Notes: generated by a model not told the origin, from the letters alone. Counted from the first letter of the stretch, positions 26,789 through 34,907 are shown. The stretch is 54,949 nucleotides of DNA from Planctomycetota bacterium (GCA_003576845.1 QEVJ01000020.1:1-54949); one strand, 5' to 3'. Translations and numbers: made by a program.

Positions 26789-27322
26789 ATGGATCAAGTC
26801 AATTGGCTCGACGTCGTCCTGCGGTGGATGCACATTCTGGCGGCGGTCACGGCGGCCGGCGGAACACTTTTCGCGCGGTTTGCGTTGTTGCCGTCGCTAG
26901 AAGAGACGCTGGCGCCGGAGCAGCGGCAGGCCCTGCACGCCTCGATTCGCGGGCGGTGGTCGAAGATCGTGGCGGCGTCGATCGCCTTCCTGCTCGTCTC
27001 GGGTCTCGTGAACTTCATCAACGCGGTGCGGCTCTACGATTTGCCGAAGTTCTACCATGCGTTGTTCGGGGTAAAGTTTCTGTTGGCTCTCGGGGTTTTC
27101 TTCATCGCCAGCGTAGTGTCGGGCCGGTCGGCGCTGGCCGAGCGATTCCGGCGGGACGCCCGCAAATGGCTGTCGATCAACGCCGTGCTCGTGGTGCTGA
27201 TCGTGCTGATTTCGGGCGTGCTGAAGGTGGCGGAGAAGACGAAAAAACCGGCACAACCGGCGGCGGCGATGAAAACGAGGGTGGAAGATCGCGGGCCATG
27301 GCCGGCGACGTTGCGGCAATGA
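26789..27322 (+). CDS. Four-helix integral membrane protein (CopD-like)
   Basis: 177 residues with four hydrophobic segments (WMHILAAVTAAGGTLFARF, IVAASIAFLLVSGLVNFI, ALFGVKFLLALGVFFIASVV, INAVLVVLIVLISGVLKV) and a charged tail. The 'WxHxLAAxxxxGG' opening and four-helix layout resemble the CopD/DUF-type haem or copper membrane proteins, but no diagnostic metal site is certain beyond H15-like and H in FYHALFG. ATG 26789 starts the conserved part (MDQVNWLDVVLRW); the frame extends to 26729. It lies 147 bp after the giant surface gene and has no clear operon partner. Confidence 0.65.
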   Translation: MDQVNWLDVVLRWMHILAAVTAAGGTLFARFALLPSLEETLAPEQRQALHASIRGRWSKIVAASIAFLLVSGLVNFINAVRLYDLPKFYHALFGVKFLLALGVFFIASVVSGRSALAERFRRDARKWLSINAVLVVLIVLISGVLKVAEKTKKPAQPAAAMKTRVEDRGPWPATLRQ

Positions 27323-27352
27323 GGGCAGCTTTGAGGATGGTTGAAAAAACCT

Positions 27353-27381
27353 TTGCTGGCAGTGCAGGCCTTGCTTAGAAT
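27353..27381 (+). promoter_or_regulatory. Sigma-70-like promoter candidate
   Basis: TTGCTG at 27353-27358, a spacer of exactly 17 bp, then TAGAAT at 27376-27381 (5 of 6 to the -10 consensus). It points to the orphan gene at 27457, 75 bp downstream. Confidence 0.4.
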
Positions 27382-27456
27382 TAAAAGGAGCGCCCCGCGG
27401 GCGACGCGAATCGCGGGGGCAGCCGACGACCGTCTCGCTCCACCGACGAGCACGCC

Positions 27457-28179
27457 ATGACGCAGCGGACCGAAGCGATCCTGATCTTGCGGCAAGCCCG
27501 CGACGTGCTGCTTGCTCGCCTTACCGAACGGGTGCTCGAAGCGAAGGAGGAGATTCTCGACGATGCCGAAGGCGGTCTGTTTCAAGGCGGGATCGACGAG
27601 ATTTACGAACAGCTCGTCACGCGGCTGTCGCACATCAATGCGATGCTGAACCTGCTCCCCGCCGACGAGCCGGTGGGGAGCGTCGACACGCATCCGCTGA
27701 GTTCCGGCGACGGCCAGGACGGCCTTGCCGCGGCGACGGTGATGGACACGAACGACGTTTCGTTCGGTGGACGGGCGGAAACGCCGGCGCTGCCCGCGCC
27801 GCACACGGGAGCGGCGCTCGCGGCCGGAACCGACATCGTTCCGGTGGAAATCACGCCGTTAGAAAGTCCGCCGCCCGGCGGCGCGTCGTTCCGTTCATTC
27901 GGCACGCAAGTTTTTACGGGCGACCTGGACGCGGCCGGCGAATCGCTGGCGGAGTTGTTTCACATCGACCCCGCGCGGGGCCGCCGCTGCGCCGAAGCGT
28001 TTGCAGAGCAACTGGCCCACTCGCCGGACGTCATGACCAAGGCGATGTCGCTCCGCAAGGAAATCGCCGCGGGGAACTTCAACGCTTCGCTGATGCTGCT
28101 CTACGAGTGCTTCGCCTTGCAGGGGATGGAGGCGATTCGCGTGCTGCAGACGCTGATGGGACGGCTGGGAAGCGAGTAG
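27457..28179 (+). CDS. Hypothetical 240-residue protein, helical ends with disordered middle
   Basis: Not recognised. The N-terminal 65 residues look like an alpha-helical domain (TEAILILRQARDVLLARLTE, AKEEILDDAEGG, EQLVTRLSHINAMLNLLP). The middle (~70-145) is Pro/Gly/Ala-rich and likely disordered. The C-terminal ~90 residues are helical again (LDAAGESLAELFHID, CAEAFAEQLAHSPDVMTKAM, LMLLYECFALQGMEAIRVLQTL). There is no signal peptide or membrane helix, so it is presumably cytosolic. A -35/-10 pair lies 75 bp upstream. Codon bias supports a real gene; function is unknown. Confidence 0.7.
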   Translation: MTQRTEAILILRQARDVLLARLTERVLEAKEEILDDAEGGLFQGGIDEIYEQLVTRLSHINAMLNLLPADEPVGSVDTHPLSSGDGQDGLAAATVMDTNDVSFGGRAETPALPAPHTGAALAAGTDIVPVEITPLESPPPGGASFRSFGTQVFTGDLDAAGESLAELFHIDPARGRRCAEAFAEQLAHSPDVMTKAMSLRKEIAAGNFNASLMLLYECFALQGMEAIRVLQTLMGRLGSE

Positions 28180-28214
28180 CCGCACCGTGGCAGGCCATGT
28201 CCAGGTGTTTTTAA

Positions 28215-28240
28215 GTTGGCAGTGGGCAGTGGACAGTGGG
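28215..28240. repeat. GGCAGTG heptamer tandem repeat
   Basis: TTGGCAGTGGGCAGTGGACAGTGGG: three to four 7-bp units in the short gap between the orphan gene (+) and the matrixin gene (-). Confidence 0.6.
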
Positions 28241-28344
28241 CCGACTGCGAATTCGGCTACAGGACTTCGAGCGAGGGCGCCGTGTTCCCGCGCCGGCCCG
28301 ACGATTTCGTATGCGCCGGGCCGGGCTGCATTCTTGCGCGTCGT

Positions 28345-30261
28345 CTACAAGGGCGCGGCGGCGAGATCCTCGAGTTGGTCGAGCGCTTCGTCGTGGGCAA
28401 TCGCACACGACGATCCCACTGAAGTTTGCCCCGATTCGCTTTTGCCGCCCGACGAGTGATTTGACCGGATCGCGTTCAGGTCGGCGGCGAGCGATGCCCA
28501 GTGCCGTTCGTCCTGGCGATGGCGAGAATCCTGGTTCCACGCGGCCAGCGACATGTCGGCCACAGGCGCGGCTGGCTTCGCGGCCTGTGGCTCGGTAACG
28601 GCGACGCCGACGGCATCGGGCGGCGCGTGGCGCAAGAAGATTGCCGCCGGCATTGCGACGAGCGAATCGGCCGGGTCGGTGATGCCGGCGTGGTGCCGCA
28701 TGTCGTGTTGATAGTATGCCAGTTCTTCGGCTTCGGTTTCGAAGGTCGGGTGCCCCGCGGTGCCGTCGCTTGCCCGGCCGCCCTTGCCGCCGCCGCCACC
28801 ACCACCGCCGCCCACCTTGGAGACCGACAGGTCGTAGGCGTTCGTGCCGCCGTCCGGGCTGAGCACGCGAATGAAGTAGGTCGTGTTCGCGGAGAGGTTG
28901 AGCGTGATCGACTCGTTGTCGGTCGTCGAGTTGGCGCCGGCGATGAGTTGCTGTTGAGCGTTGTAGATTTCCAGGTCGATGTTGCCGGCCGCGTGTGAGA
29001 AGATCGCGCCGACATTGAACGTGCCGCTCCTGGAGACCGTGAACCGGAACACGTCGCGGTCGGTGCTGGTGTGCAGGTTCAAGCCGGACTGGCCGGTGCT
29101 GTTGAACTTGCCCAAGTTCGTCGCCGCGGCGAACGTGTCGTTGGTTTCGTAACGGTCGGCGACGGGGCCGGTTGGCGGCGGCGGTTGATCCGGCGGCGGC
29201 TGCGTTTCGCCAGTCGTGCCGAATTCGACGCTGATTTGATAGGCGCCCATGCCGAAGGCGTCGCTCGTCGCGCCGTCGGCGACGAGGTAATACGACTGGC
29301 CCGCGGTCAGGCCGGCGAGTTCGACCGTGACGTAGCTGCCGTAATTGCCGCCGGCGTCGGCCGAGGTGACGAAGTTGCCGCTCGAGTCGTAGACGGAGAG
29401 CTTGGGCGCCAAGAGGCTTTTGCCGCGGGCGTCGAGGGTAACGCGGAGCGAGCCGTCGGTGCCCGTCGGCGCGGTGACTTTGTAGTAGTCGACGTCGGCC
29501 ATCGAGGTCAGATCGGCGGCCGTCGACTTCGTGCCGGTGCTGCCGACGGAGAGGACGGTGGCGGCGGCGAAGGTGTCGTTGGCGGCGATGGCGTCGTAGG
29601 AGTCTTGGCTGCGCGCGCCGTAGATGGATTGGACGCCGGCGATGTCGTCGGCAGTGAGTCCGGAATACACACCCGTGATGTACGCGTACATGACCGTTCC
29701 GGAGTCGCTATGGCCAAGGCCGATGGCGTGGCCGACTTCGTGGAGCAGGACCGAGTAGATGTCGCGGGAGGAGCCGACGCTGAAGACCTTTTCGCTGGCC
29801 ATCGTGATGTCGCCGCCGAGCGTGGAGTAGCTACTCGGGTAATAGGCATAGGCGAGCGGTCCGCCGATGTCGTGTGCGCCGAGGCGAATGTCGCCGAAGC
29901 GGCTGTCGCCTTGGGCGCTGCCGGACGCGCCGGAGGCCGCCCCGTTGTCGGCGACGAAGTGAAAATTCAGGTTCGAGACGTTGGCCCAGGTTTGGAGGGC
30001 CCGGGCGAATTCGCGCTGCCAGGTGGCGCGCGGTGCGACGGCGTCCAGAAGCGTAAAGAGATTGCTCGAATAGCCTTCGGAGCTGGTTCCGTCGGGTAGA
30101 AAGCTGGCCGAGACGGTCGTGTTCGTCCACTGGTAGCCGGTCAGGCCGTACATGACCAGCCGTTGTTCGAGATGTTCGTGCGAGAGGTGTCGTGGATTGC
30201 GTAAGTCCTTACGGACGCGCGCCTTGCGCGCAGCGGTAACGCTGACCTGAGTCCAACTCAT
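28345..30261 (-). CDS. Secreted matrixin-like zinc metalloprotease with PPC domains
   Basis: 638 residues. The N-terminus carries the planctomycete export motif HLEQRLVMYGL after a basic segment. The catalytic domain (~45-215) has the metzincin zinc motif HEVGHAIGLGH (~173-183) and a Met-turn in SGTVMYAYI. Two bacterial pre-peptidase C-terminal-type beta-sandwiches follow (SMADVDYYKVTAP..., DRYETNDTFAAATNLG...RDVFRFTVSRSG...YFIRVLSPDGG), then a poly-Gly stretch and a charged His-containing tail. It is predicted to be extracellular or surface-bound. ATG 30261 is used (GGGCAGG upstream); TTG 30273 is possible. It is the only protease near the surface-protein genes, but its substrates are unknown. 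Confidence 0.88.
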   Translation of the reverse strand: MSWTQVSVTAARKARVRKDLRNPRHLSHEHLEQRLVMYGLTGYQWTNTTVSASFLPDGTSSEGYSSNLFTLLDAVAPRATWQREFARALQTWANVSNLNFHFVADNGAASGASGSAQGDSRFGDIRLGAHDIGGPLAYAYYPSSYSTLGGDITMASEKVFSVGSSRDIYSVLLHEVGHAIGLGHSDSGTVMYAYITGVYSGLTADDIAGVQSIYGARSQDSYDAIAANDTFAAATVLSVGSTGTKSTAADLTSMADVDYYKVTAPTGTDGSLRVTLDARGKSLLAPKLSVYDSSGNFVTSADAGGNYGSYVTVELAGLTAGQSYYLVADGATSDAFGMGAYQISVEFGTTGETQPPPDQPPPPTGPVADRYETNDTFAAATNLGKFNSTGQSGLNLHTSTDRDVFRFTVSRSGTFNVGAIFSHAAGNIDLEIYNAQQQLIAGANSTTDNESITLNLSANTTYFIRVLSPDGGTNAYDLSVSKVGGGGGGGGGKGGRASDGTAGHPTFETEAEELAYYQHDMRHHAGITDPADSLVAMPAAIFLRHAPPDAVGVAVTEPQAAKPAAPVADMSLAAWNQDSRHRQDERHWASLAADLNAIRSNHSSGGKSESGQTSVGSSCAIAHDEALDQLEDLAAAPL

Positions 30262-30880
30262 GACCTGCCCCAATCATGGTGAGAGGAATCAAAGAAGTGA
30301 AAGCGGAGCGGAGGTGTGGGTGCCCAACAGCAAACTTAGGTTAGGTTCTCCTGGAGTGGGTGGTATTGTTCGCGGGTTTTCCGATATCCGTTGGTGAAAC
30401 GGGGTGTGAAGTTAACGACAATAGCGAGAATTATCGGGATGTAAACAGCAGGTCGCGAGAATTTGGTGTTTTTTTCTTGCCGCCGGGGGCGACCAGAGGG
30501 TGGAGAGACGACGCGAGCGGCCCTGGAAGCCGACTTTTGGTGAGCCGCACTGGATTTTATAGTCAGGAAGCCGGGGTCCGTGGGCTATAAGCGGATAGAA
30601 ACACAGACTCTAGCACAGGGGCAGCGAGGTCCTGAGTCGCTCTGTTCGCGCGTCTGCGCTTCTAGTCGCCTTGGCGGCTTTTCGGCCTATTCGATCGCAG
30701 GCGTCGGCGTTGATCGATGTTGGGGCCGGCGGTTCCCAGTTGGCAAGCATTAGCTTTGCAATCGGTCGCCCGTGCGATCATGTCACGCGGATGAACGCAA
30801 TGAAGGCATATGTTGCCGTTCAACGATGAAGTGACCGTCGAGTCAAGTTGTGGCTGGATGTGTTTTCGAAGAATAGGGGC
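30262..30880. other. 619-bp low-GC divergent spacer, no gene recognised
   Basis: Separates the metalloprotease (-) from the choice-of-anchor N gene (+). Base composition is clearly more AT-rich than the window average, with T-runs (GGTGTTTTTTTC near 30464). The frames here have no matching codon bias. No tRNA-like fold or known repeat family was found. Confidence 0.5.
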
Positions 30881-31699
30881 ATGGAGTTGAAAACAATACA
30901 TTTTTTGGCCGTCGCCGGTTTTGCCGTCGCCGTACTGTGCGTTCCGGCGACGCCCGGGTTTGCCGTGCCGACGTTGCAAGTGGACATTTTGGGTGGCACT
31001 TACGACACGACGACGGAAACGATCGTGACCTCCGATAAGGCGTTCACGGTTCGCGCTTGGTTAACGCCGGGCAACGGCAACAACGAAGACATCATGGAGC
31101 TCATTAGCCGAGAGTATTTGTTGTCGATAGCGGTCGTGCCGAAGGCAAGTTCGACGTTTGATCCCAGCAGTTCGAGCTTTTTAATTGATGGCGACACGAT
31201 AAATGTTACTGAGGAAATGGAATACGGGGTTCCACCGCTTGAGGATATGGTGGCGTCTGCGGATCCCGGCGATTTATCGGATCACGGCATTTTTGAAACG
31301 TTCTTTTATGAGTTGAGTTTTTACTTCAATTCGCAAGCCGAGTACACGACGGTCAATGTTCAGTATAATCCTGGCGCCCCGCTGATAGCAGGGTCTGGAT
31401 CGTACGTCGTCGAGTTCGACGTGAATGTTTCAGCGCTATCCGGCAGCATCGGCGGCCAGCCGATCGGGCTGCATTTCGACCTTTACGACGCATCAGGGAT
31501 CAATAAGCAAGATTCAGAGGACATTGACGTGGGCAAGTTTGCTCCGTTTTCCCACGATGCAGAATACCGGCCGCCACCGCGCGATAATAGCGAAGAGATT
31601 CCCGAACCGGCATCGTTGGCGATTTGGGGGTTGCTCGGCGCGGTCGGGTTGGTGGCCGGCGTTAGAAATGCCCGAGTCAAGTCAGGCCGGATGTGCTGA
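30881..31699 (+). CDS. Choice-of-anchor N family PEP-CTERM protein
   Basis: 272 residues. Signal peptide (ending near PGFAVP), then a domain with the choice-of-anchor N landmarks: LQVDILGGTYDTTTETIV, FTVRAWLTPG, LSIAVVPK, DTINVTEEMEYGVPPLE, DPGDLSDHGIFETFFYEL, LHFDLYDASG and DIDVGKFAPFSHDAEY. It ends in a PEP-CTERM tail (IPEPASLAIWGLL, hydrophobic, then RNARVKSGR). ATG 30881 is taken as the start; the upstream in-frame codons add nothing conserved. Codon usage is much less GC3-rich than in neighbouring genes, which together with the low-GC upstream region suggests a later arrival. It is expected to be surface anchored through exosortase. Confidence 0.85.
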   Translation: MELKTIHFLAVAGFAVAVLCVPATPGFAVPTLQVDILGGTYDTTTETIVTSDKAFTVRAWLTPGNGNNEDIMELISREYLLSIAVVPKASSTFDPSSSSFLIDGDTINVTEEMEYGVPPLEDMVASADPGDLSDHGIFETFFYELSFYFNSQAEYTTVNVQYNPGAPLIAGSGSYVVEFDVNVSALSGSIGGQPIGLHFDLYDASGINKQDSEDIDVGKFAPFSHDAEYRPPPRDNSEEIPEPASLAIWGLLGAVGLVAGVRNARVKSGRMC

Positions 31700-31780
31700 G
31701 CCGAGAAGGCGACGACGATCAATCGTCTCCAACAACTGCGTGCCAGGGCCAGTGGTTACGTGCCGCTGGCCCTTTTTTCA

Positions 31781-31935
31781 TAGGGTGGGCTGGGCCCACC
31801 TTTCGTTCCATTTCGGCCCGCGTTGGACTGCCGTGGCGCTTAATTCCCGCTGGACTTCTGCGCCTTGATTGCGGGCGGCTTGGCGGTTTTGGAGGTGCTC
31901 TTGCTAGGAGAGATCGGTGGGCACAGCCCACCCTA
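31781..31935. repeat. Paired REP element, copy A (downstream of RAYT)
   Basis: 155 bp bounded by TAGGGTGGGCTGGGCCCACC and GGTGGGCACAGCCCACCCTA, which are near-perfect reverse complements. Each end is a small palindrome. The interior shares long blocks with copy B at 32528-32678 (TTCCATTTCGGCCCGCGTTGG, GCGGGCGGCTTGGCGG). It ends 12 bp from the transposase stop codon. Confidence 0.85.
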
Positions 31936-31947
31936 AATTTGCGGCCT

Positions 31948-32508
31948 TTACTCCATTGCTGTGGCGTCGAGATCGGAGAGGGTATCGGGAATCGCGGAGC
32001 GGCCCCAATTCGCGTCGTAAACGCCCGCTGCGGCCCAACGGTGGAACGACGACCACGGCCAATCGATCGGCGATTTGGCGAGGCCGTGCTTCACCGGGTT
32101 GTAATGCACGTAATCGAAATGGCGGTCGAAATCGGCATCGTTTTCGATCGTGTGTTCCCAAAACCTCGGTTGCCACACGCCCCGGTCGCCGCGCTGTCGC
32201 CGTTTTTCGCTGATCGCCCGTTCCTTCCCGCCGGCCGCGAGCCAGCGCTTCGTGAACTCCTTCTTGATCCACGCCCAACGCGCGGAATAGGCATCGTCGC
32301 CCGGCGGCAACGACCAAATCGCGTGAAGGTTGTCGGGCAGAAGAACGATTGCGTCGATGTGAAACGGCCACGCGGCTTTCGCTTCGCGGAGGCACGCCGA
32401 GAGGATTCGCCGAGCCGGTTCGGAGCAAAGCCAGCGAGCGCGGCCGCGCGTGACGACGGTGAAGAAGAACGTTCCGCCGGGCACGAACCAGCGACGATAG
32501 TCAGCCAT
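31948..32508 (-). CDS. REP-associated tyrosine transposase (RAYT, Y1 family)
   Basis: 186 residues; full length for a RAYT. Motifs in order: YRRWFVPGGTFFFTVVT, RARWL, the position of the HUH metal site at residues 58-65 (PDNLHAIW), GDDAYSARWAWIKKEFT, RGVWQPRFWEHTI and the catalytic-Tyr region DYVHYNPVKHGLAKSPIDWPWSS (Y133). The enzyme class nicks and moves single-stranded REP/BIME elements. The expected HLH of the metal site reads NLH (N60, codon AAC for CAC), so activity may be impaired. Copies of a paired REP flank it on both sides. It is not a typical IS, since no terminal inverted repeats of its own were seen. Confidence 0.93.
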   Translation of the reverse strand: MADYRRWFVPGGTFFFTVVTRGRARWLCSEPARRILSACLREAKAAWPFHIDAIVLLPDNLHAIWSLPPGDDAYSARWAWIKKEFTKRWLAAGGKERAISEKRRQRGDRGVWQPRFWEHTIENDADFDRHFDYVHYNPVKHGLAKSPIDWPWSSFHRWAAAGVYDANWGRSAIPDTLSDLDATAME

Positions 32509-32527
32509 GCGAACGATTCTATTTGCG

Positions 32528-32678
32528 TAGGGTGGGCTGCGCCCACCTTTCTTTCCATTTCGGCCCGCGTTGGGCTGTCGCGGCGCTCGTTCTTCGGTGG
32601 TTGGATCAGGATGGCGGGCGGCTTGGCGGGGCTGGACTCGCTTTTGCTCGGAGAGTTCGGTGGGCACAGCCCACCCTA
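32528..32678. repeat. Paired REP element, copy B (upstream of RAYT)
   Basis: 151 bp, same orientation and organisation as copy A: TAGGGTGGGCTGCGCCCACC at the left and GGTGGGCACAGCCCACCCTA at the right. It starts 20 bp before the RAYT start codon. Its last three bases, CTA, are the stop codon of the M24 peptidase on the minus strand. Confidence 0.85.
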
Positions 32679-33863
32679 CGTTGTTTCGTGAAGGGTCACG
32701 ATGCGGGATTGAATCGGATCGCCCGTAACGTGAAGCGTATTCTCGGCAACGAACACGTTCACTTCGCTGCGTGCGCCGAACTCGGGTAGGTAGATTCCCG
32801 GCTCGATCGAGAAGCAGGTTCGCGGCAGGACTCGGCGGGTGTCGTGGGTTTCGAGGTTGTCCATGTTGGCGCCGTTGCCGTGGGTTTCTTGGCCGATGCT
32901 GTGGCCGGTGCGGTGGATGAAGTATGGGCCGTAGCCGGCGGCTTCGATGACGGCGCGGACGGCGTCGTCGACCTGGTAGCCACGTAGGTCGCGGCCCTCG
33001 GCCATTGCCGTGCGGACGCATTCGATGCCCGCGTCGCGGGCGGCGGCGACGATGGCGAAGATTGTGGCGTATTTCTCGGGGACCTCGCGGCCGACGAACG
33101 CACAGCGGGTGTAGTCGCTGTAGACGGCGCCGGGCCGGTCGAGCTTTGCCCAGAGATCGACGAGGAGGAAATCGCCCTCGCGGATTTCGGCGTCGTTCTC
33201 TTTGCTCGGGGCGAAGTGGGGATCGCCGCTGTGCGGACCGACGGCGACGATCGGCGGATGGTCGGTCACGAGATCGTTGGCGGCAAAGTAGTCTACGATC
33301 GCGGCTTGAACTTCGGTTTCGCGGATGCTGCCGCCCCCGCGCGTGCGTTCGGCCACGAGCCGCCAAACCATGTCGAACGCGGCGGTGGTGAGCCGCGAGG
33401 ATTCGAGGTGCGACCGCCATACGGCGTCGTCCCAGGTGGCCTCGAAAAGCTGGATGAGGTCGCCGGAGCTTTCGATCTCGACGCCGAGCGAGCGGACGAG
33501 TTCGATCGTGCCCGCATCGACGCGCGAGACGTAGGGATTGCCGCCGCGGGGGACGTATTCCATCGCGACGCGGCGCAATCCGGCGACGAGTTTCGCCAGG
33601 CCGGCCTCGAACTCCTGCCAGCGGAGATAGACGTGCTTCTCGCCCGGCAGATGGTCGAGCGGGCCGGACTCGATGCGATGGACGAGCTTTCGCGGCGGGC
33701 CCTCGCGGGGGATGGCGTAGGCGAGCCGGCGGGACGTGTGGGCTTCGGGCGGAATGTCGAGCACGCGGCGGGCAAGGACGTTCGAGCCGCGAAAGTCGTA
33801 CAACAGCCAACCGTCGAGCTCGAACTCGGCGAGGGCGCGTTGGATGGCGGGGAGGTCGAACAT
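32676..33863 (-). CDS. M24 family metallopeptidase (Xaa-Pro aminopeptidase-like)
   Basis: 395 residues. N-terminal creatinase-like domain (GWLLYDFRGSN ... RRLAYAIP) to ~155, then the pita-bread catalytic domain with all five metal ligands in place: two Asp (LVDLWAKLD..., YSDYTRCAFVG), His in FIHRTGHSIGQETHG, and Glu in CFSIEPGIYLP and SEVNVFV. It cleaves N-terminal residues before proline, or a related substrate, in the cytosol. It lies 9 bp downstream of the MenC-like gene on the same strand, so the two probably share a transcript. The last codon is followed by TAG contributed by the REP element. Confidence 0.9.
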   Translation of the reverse strand: MFDLPAIQRALAEFELDGWLLYDFRGSNVLARRVLDIPPEAHTSRRLAYAIPREGPPRKLVHRIESGPLDHLPGEKHVYLRWQEFEAGLAKLVAGLRRVAMEYVPRGGNPYVSRVDAGTIELVRSLGVEIESSGDLIQLFEATWDDAVWRSHLESSRLTTAAFDMVWRLVAERTRGGGSIRETEVQAAIVDYFAANDLVTDHPPIVAVGPHSGDPHFAPSKENDAEIREGDFLLVDLWAKLDRPGAVYSDYTRCAFVGREVPEKYATIFAIVAAARDAGIECVRTAMAEGRDLRGYQVDDAVRAVIEAAGYGPYFIHRTGHSIGQETHGNGANMDNLETHDTRRVLPRTCFSIEPGIYLPEFGARSEVNVFVAENTLHVTGDPIQSRIVTLHETT

Positions 33864-33867
33864 TTTC

Positions 33868-33906
33868 AGGGGTCAGGGGTCGGGGGTCGGGGGTCGGGGG
33901 TCGGGG
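33868..33906. repeat. GGGGTCG heptamer repeat, copy 3, coding in part
   Basis: About five tandem units of GGGGTCR. On the minus strand they are translated as the end of the MenC-like protein (PDPRPPTPDP) and include its stop codon, then run up to the M24 gene start. Confidence 0.8.
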
Positions 33907-34907
33907 AAATGCGGGGGTGGGCCGATGCCGGGTTCGGGCCATGGGGAGATGGTGAGGGGATGCGGGGCGTTTGTGGGCGGCGGTTCGTTGTTATCATCGA
34001 GTTCGATGGGCGCGGCAACGGGCGCGAGCATCGCGAGGGCGGCGGCGTGGCGGCGGCCGACTTCGGTTTGGGCGCGTGTGCCGATCAGGCAGGGGACGGC
34101 GGCTTCGTGGCACGCGGCGAGGATCTCTTGGGCCGCGGTCAAGCCGCCGCAGAGGTCGGGCGCGAGGCGAATCTCTTGGCATGAGGCGAGATCGAGCGCG
34201 AGCTGCGCTCGCTCGGGCGACGCGATGCTCTGATCCAAGCAGACCGGCGTTCGCAGCGACTCTTGGAGCAACGCGTGGCCCACGAGGTCGTCGGCGTCGA
34301 GCGGCTGTTCGATCGCCGCGACTTGATAGTCTTGCAAGCGGTACAGGAGGTCGCGCTGGTCGAGGGTGGCCGTGCCGTCGAAGTCGACGCGGATCGCGAG
34401 ATTGGGAAACGTGCTTCGCACGGCGCGGACGACGTCGATTCCCCAGCCCGGGCGGAGCTTCAGCGTGACTTGCGCAAGGCCCTTGTCGATCGAGGCGGCC
34501 AGGTCGGCGAGCAGATCGTCGAGCGACGGTCGCGGGCCGAATGGGCGGACGAACGTTACTTCGCGGCCGATCGCGGCGAGCGACTGCCAGAGCGGCTTTT
34601 GAGCGAGCCGGGCGGCAAGATCGTGCCAGGCACAGTCGACGGCGCCCTTGGCGAGCGAGTGGCCGCGGAAGCAAGCGAGGATTTGTGCTAATTCATCGGC
34701 CGATGCGATTTCGCGGCCGATTAGTTCCGGGACGAGGCACTGTTCGAGGAACGCCCGCGTGGCGCCGGTCCATTGCTCGCTGTGCATGGGGGCCGCTTCG
34801 ACCGTTGCCTCGCCCCAGCCGGAGGCGCCGTCCGCGTCGAGACGCACGAGGACGGCGGTCTGTTGCGCGGCGGGAAGGTCGAAGATTTGGAGCGCGTCGA
34901 GTTTCAT
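33873..34907 (-). CDS. Enolase-superfamily protein, MenC (o-succinylbenzoate synthase)-like
   Basis: 344 residues. N-terminal capping domain (GEATVEAAPMHSEQWTGA, KGAVDCAWHDLAARL) and a TIM barrel with superfamily residues: Lys in TLKLRPGW, Asp in RVDFDG, Glu in AAIEQPLD and Asp in PVCLDQSIAS. On the sixth strand, where OSBS enzymes have a Lys (NIKPGRVGG type), the sequence reads EIRLAPDLCGG with no Lys; the last block IGTRAQTEVGR is OSBS-like. It could be a dehydratase/epimerase rather than MenC; no other menaquinone gene is near. ATG 34907 is chosen over longer frames that have no conserved sequence. The C-terminal tail is encoded by a heptamer repeat. Confidence 0.75.
   Translation of the reverse strand: MKLDALQIFDLPAAQQTAVLVRLDADGASGWGEATVEAAPMHSEQWTGATRAFLEQCLVPELIGREIASADELAQILACFRGHSLAKGAVDCAWHDLAARLAQKPLWQSLAAIGREVTFVRPFGPRPSLDDLLADLAASIDKGLAQVTLKLRPGWGIDVVRAVRSTFPNLAIRVDFDGTATLDQRDLLYRLQDYQVAAIEQPLDADDLVGHALLQESLRTPVCLDQSIASPERAQLALDLASCQEIRLAPDLCGGLTAAQEILAACHEAAVPCLIGTRAQTEVGRRHAAALAMLAPVAAPIELDDNNEPPPTNAPHPLTISPWPEPGIGPPPHFPDPRPPTPDP

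Noticed and set aside
31948-33942. A single 664-residue frame spanning the RAYT and the M24 gene
   Set aside because: Only the last 186 residues (from ATG 32508) match a family; the upstream part is an out-of-frame reading of the M24 gene and the REP element.
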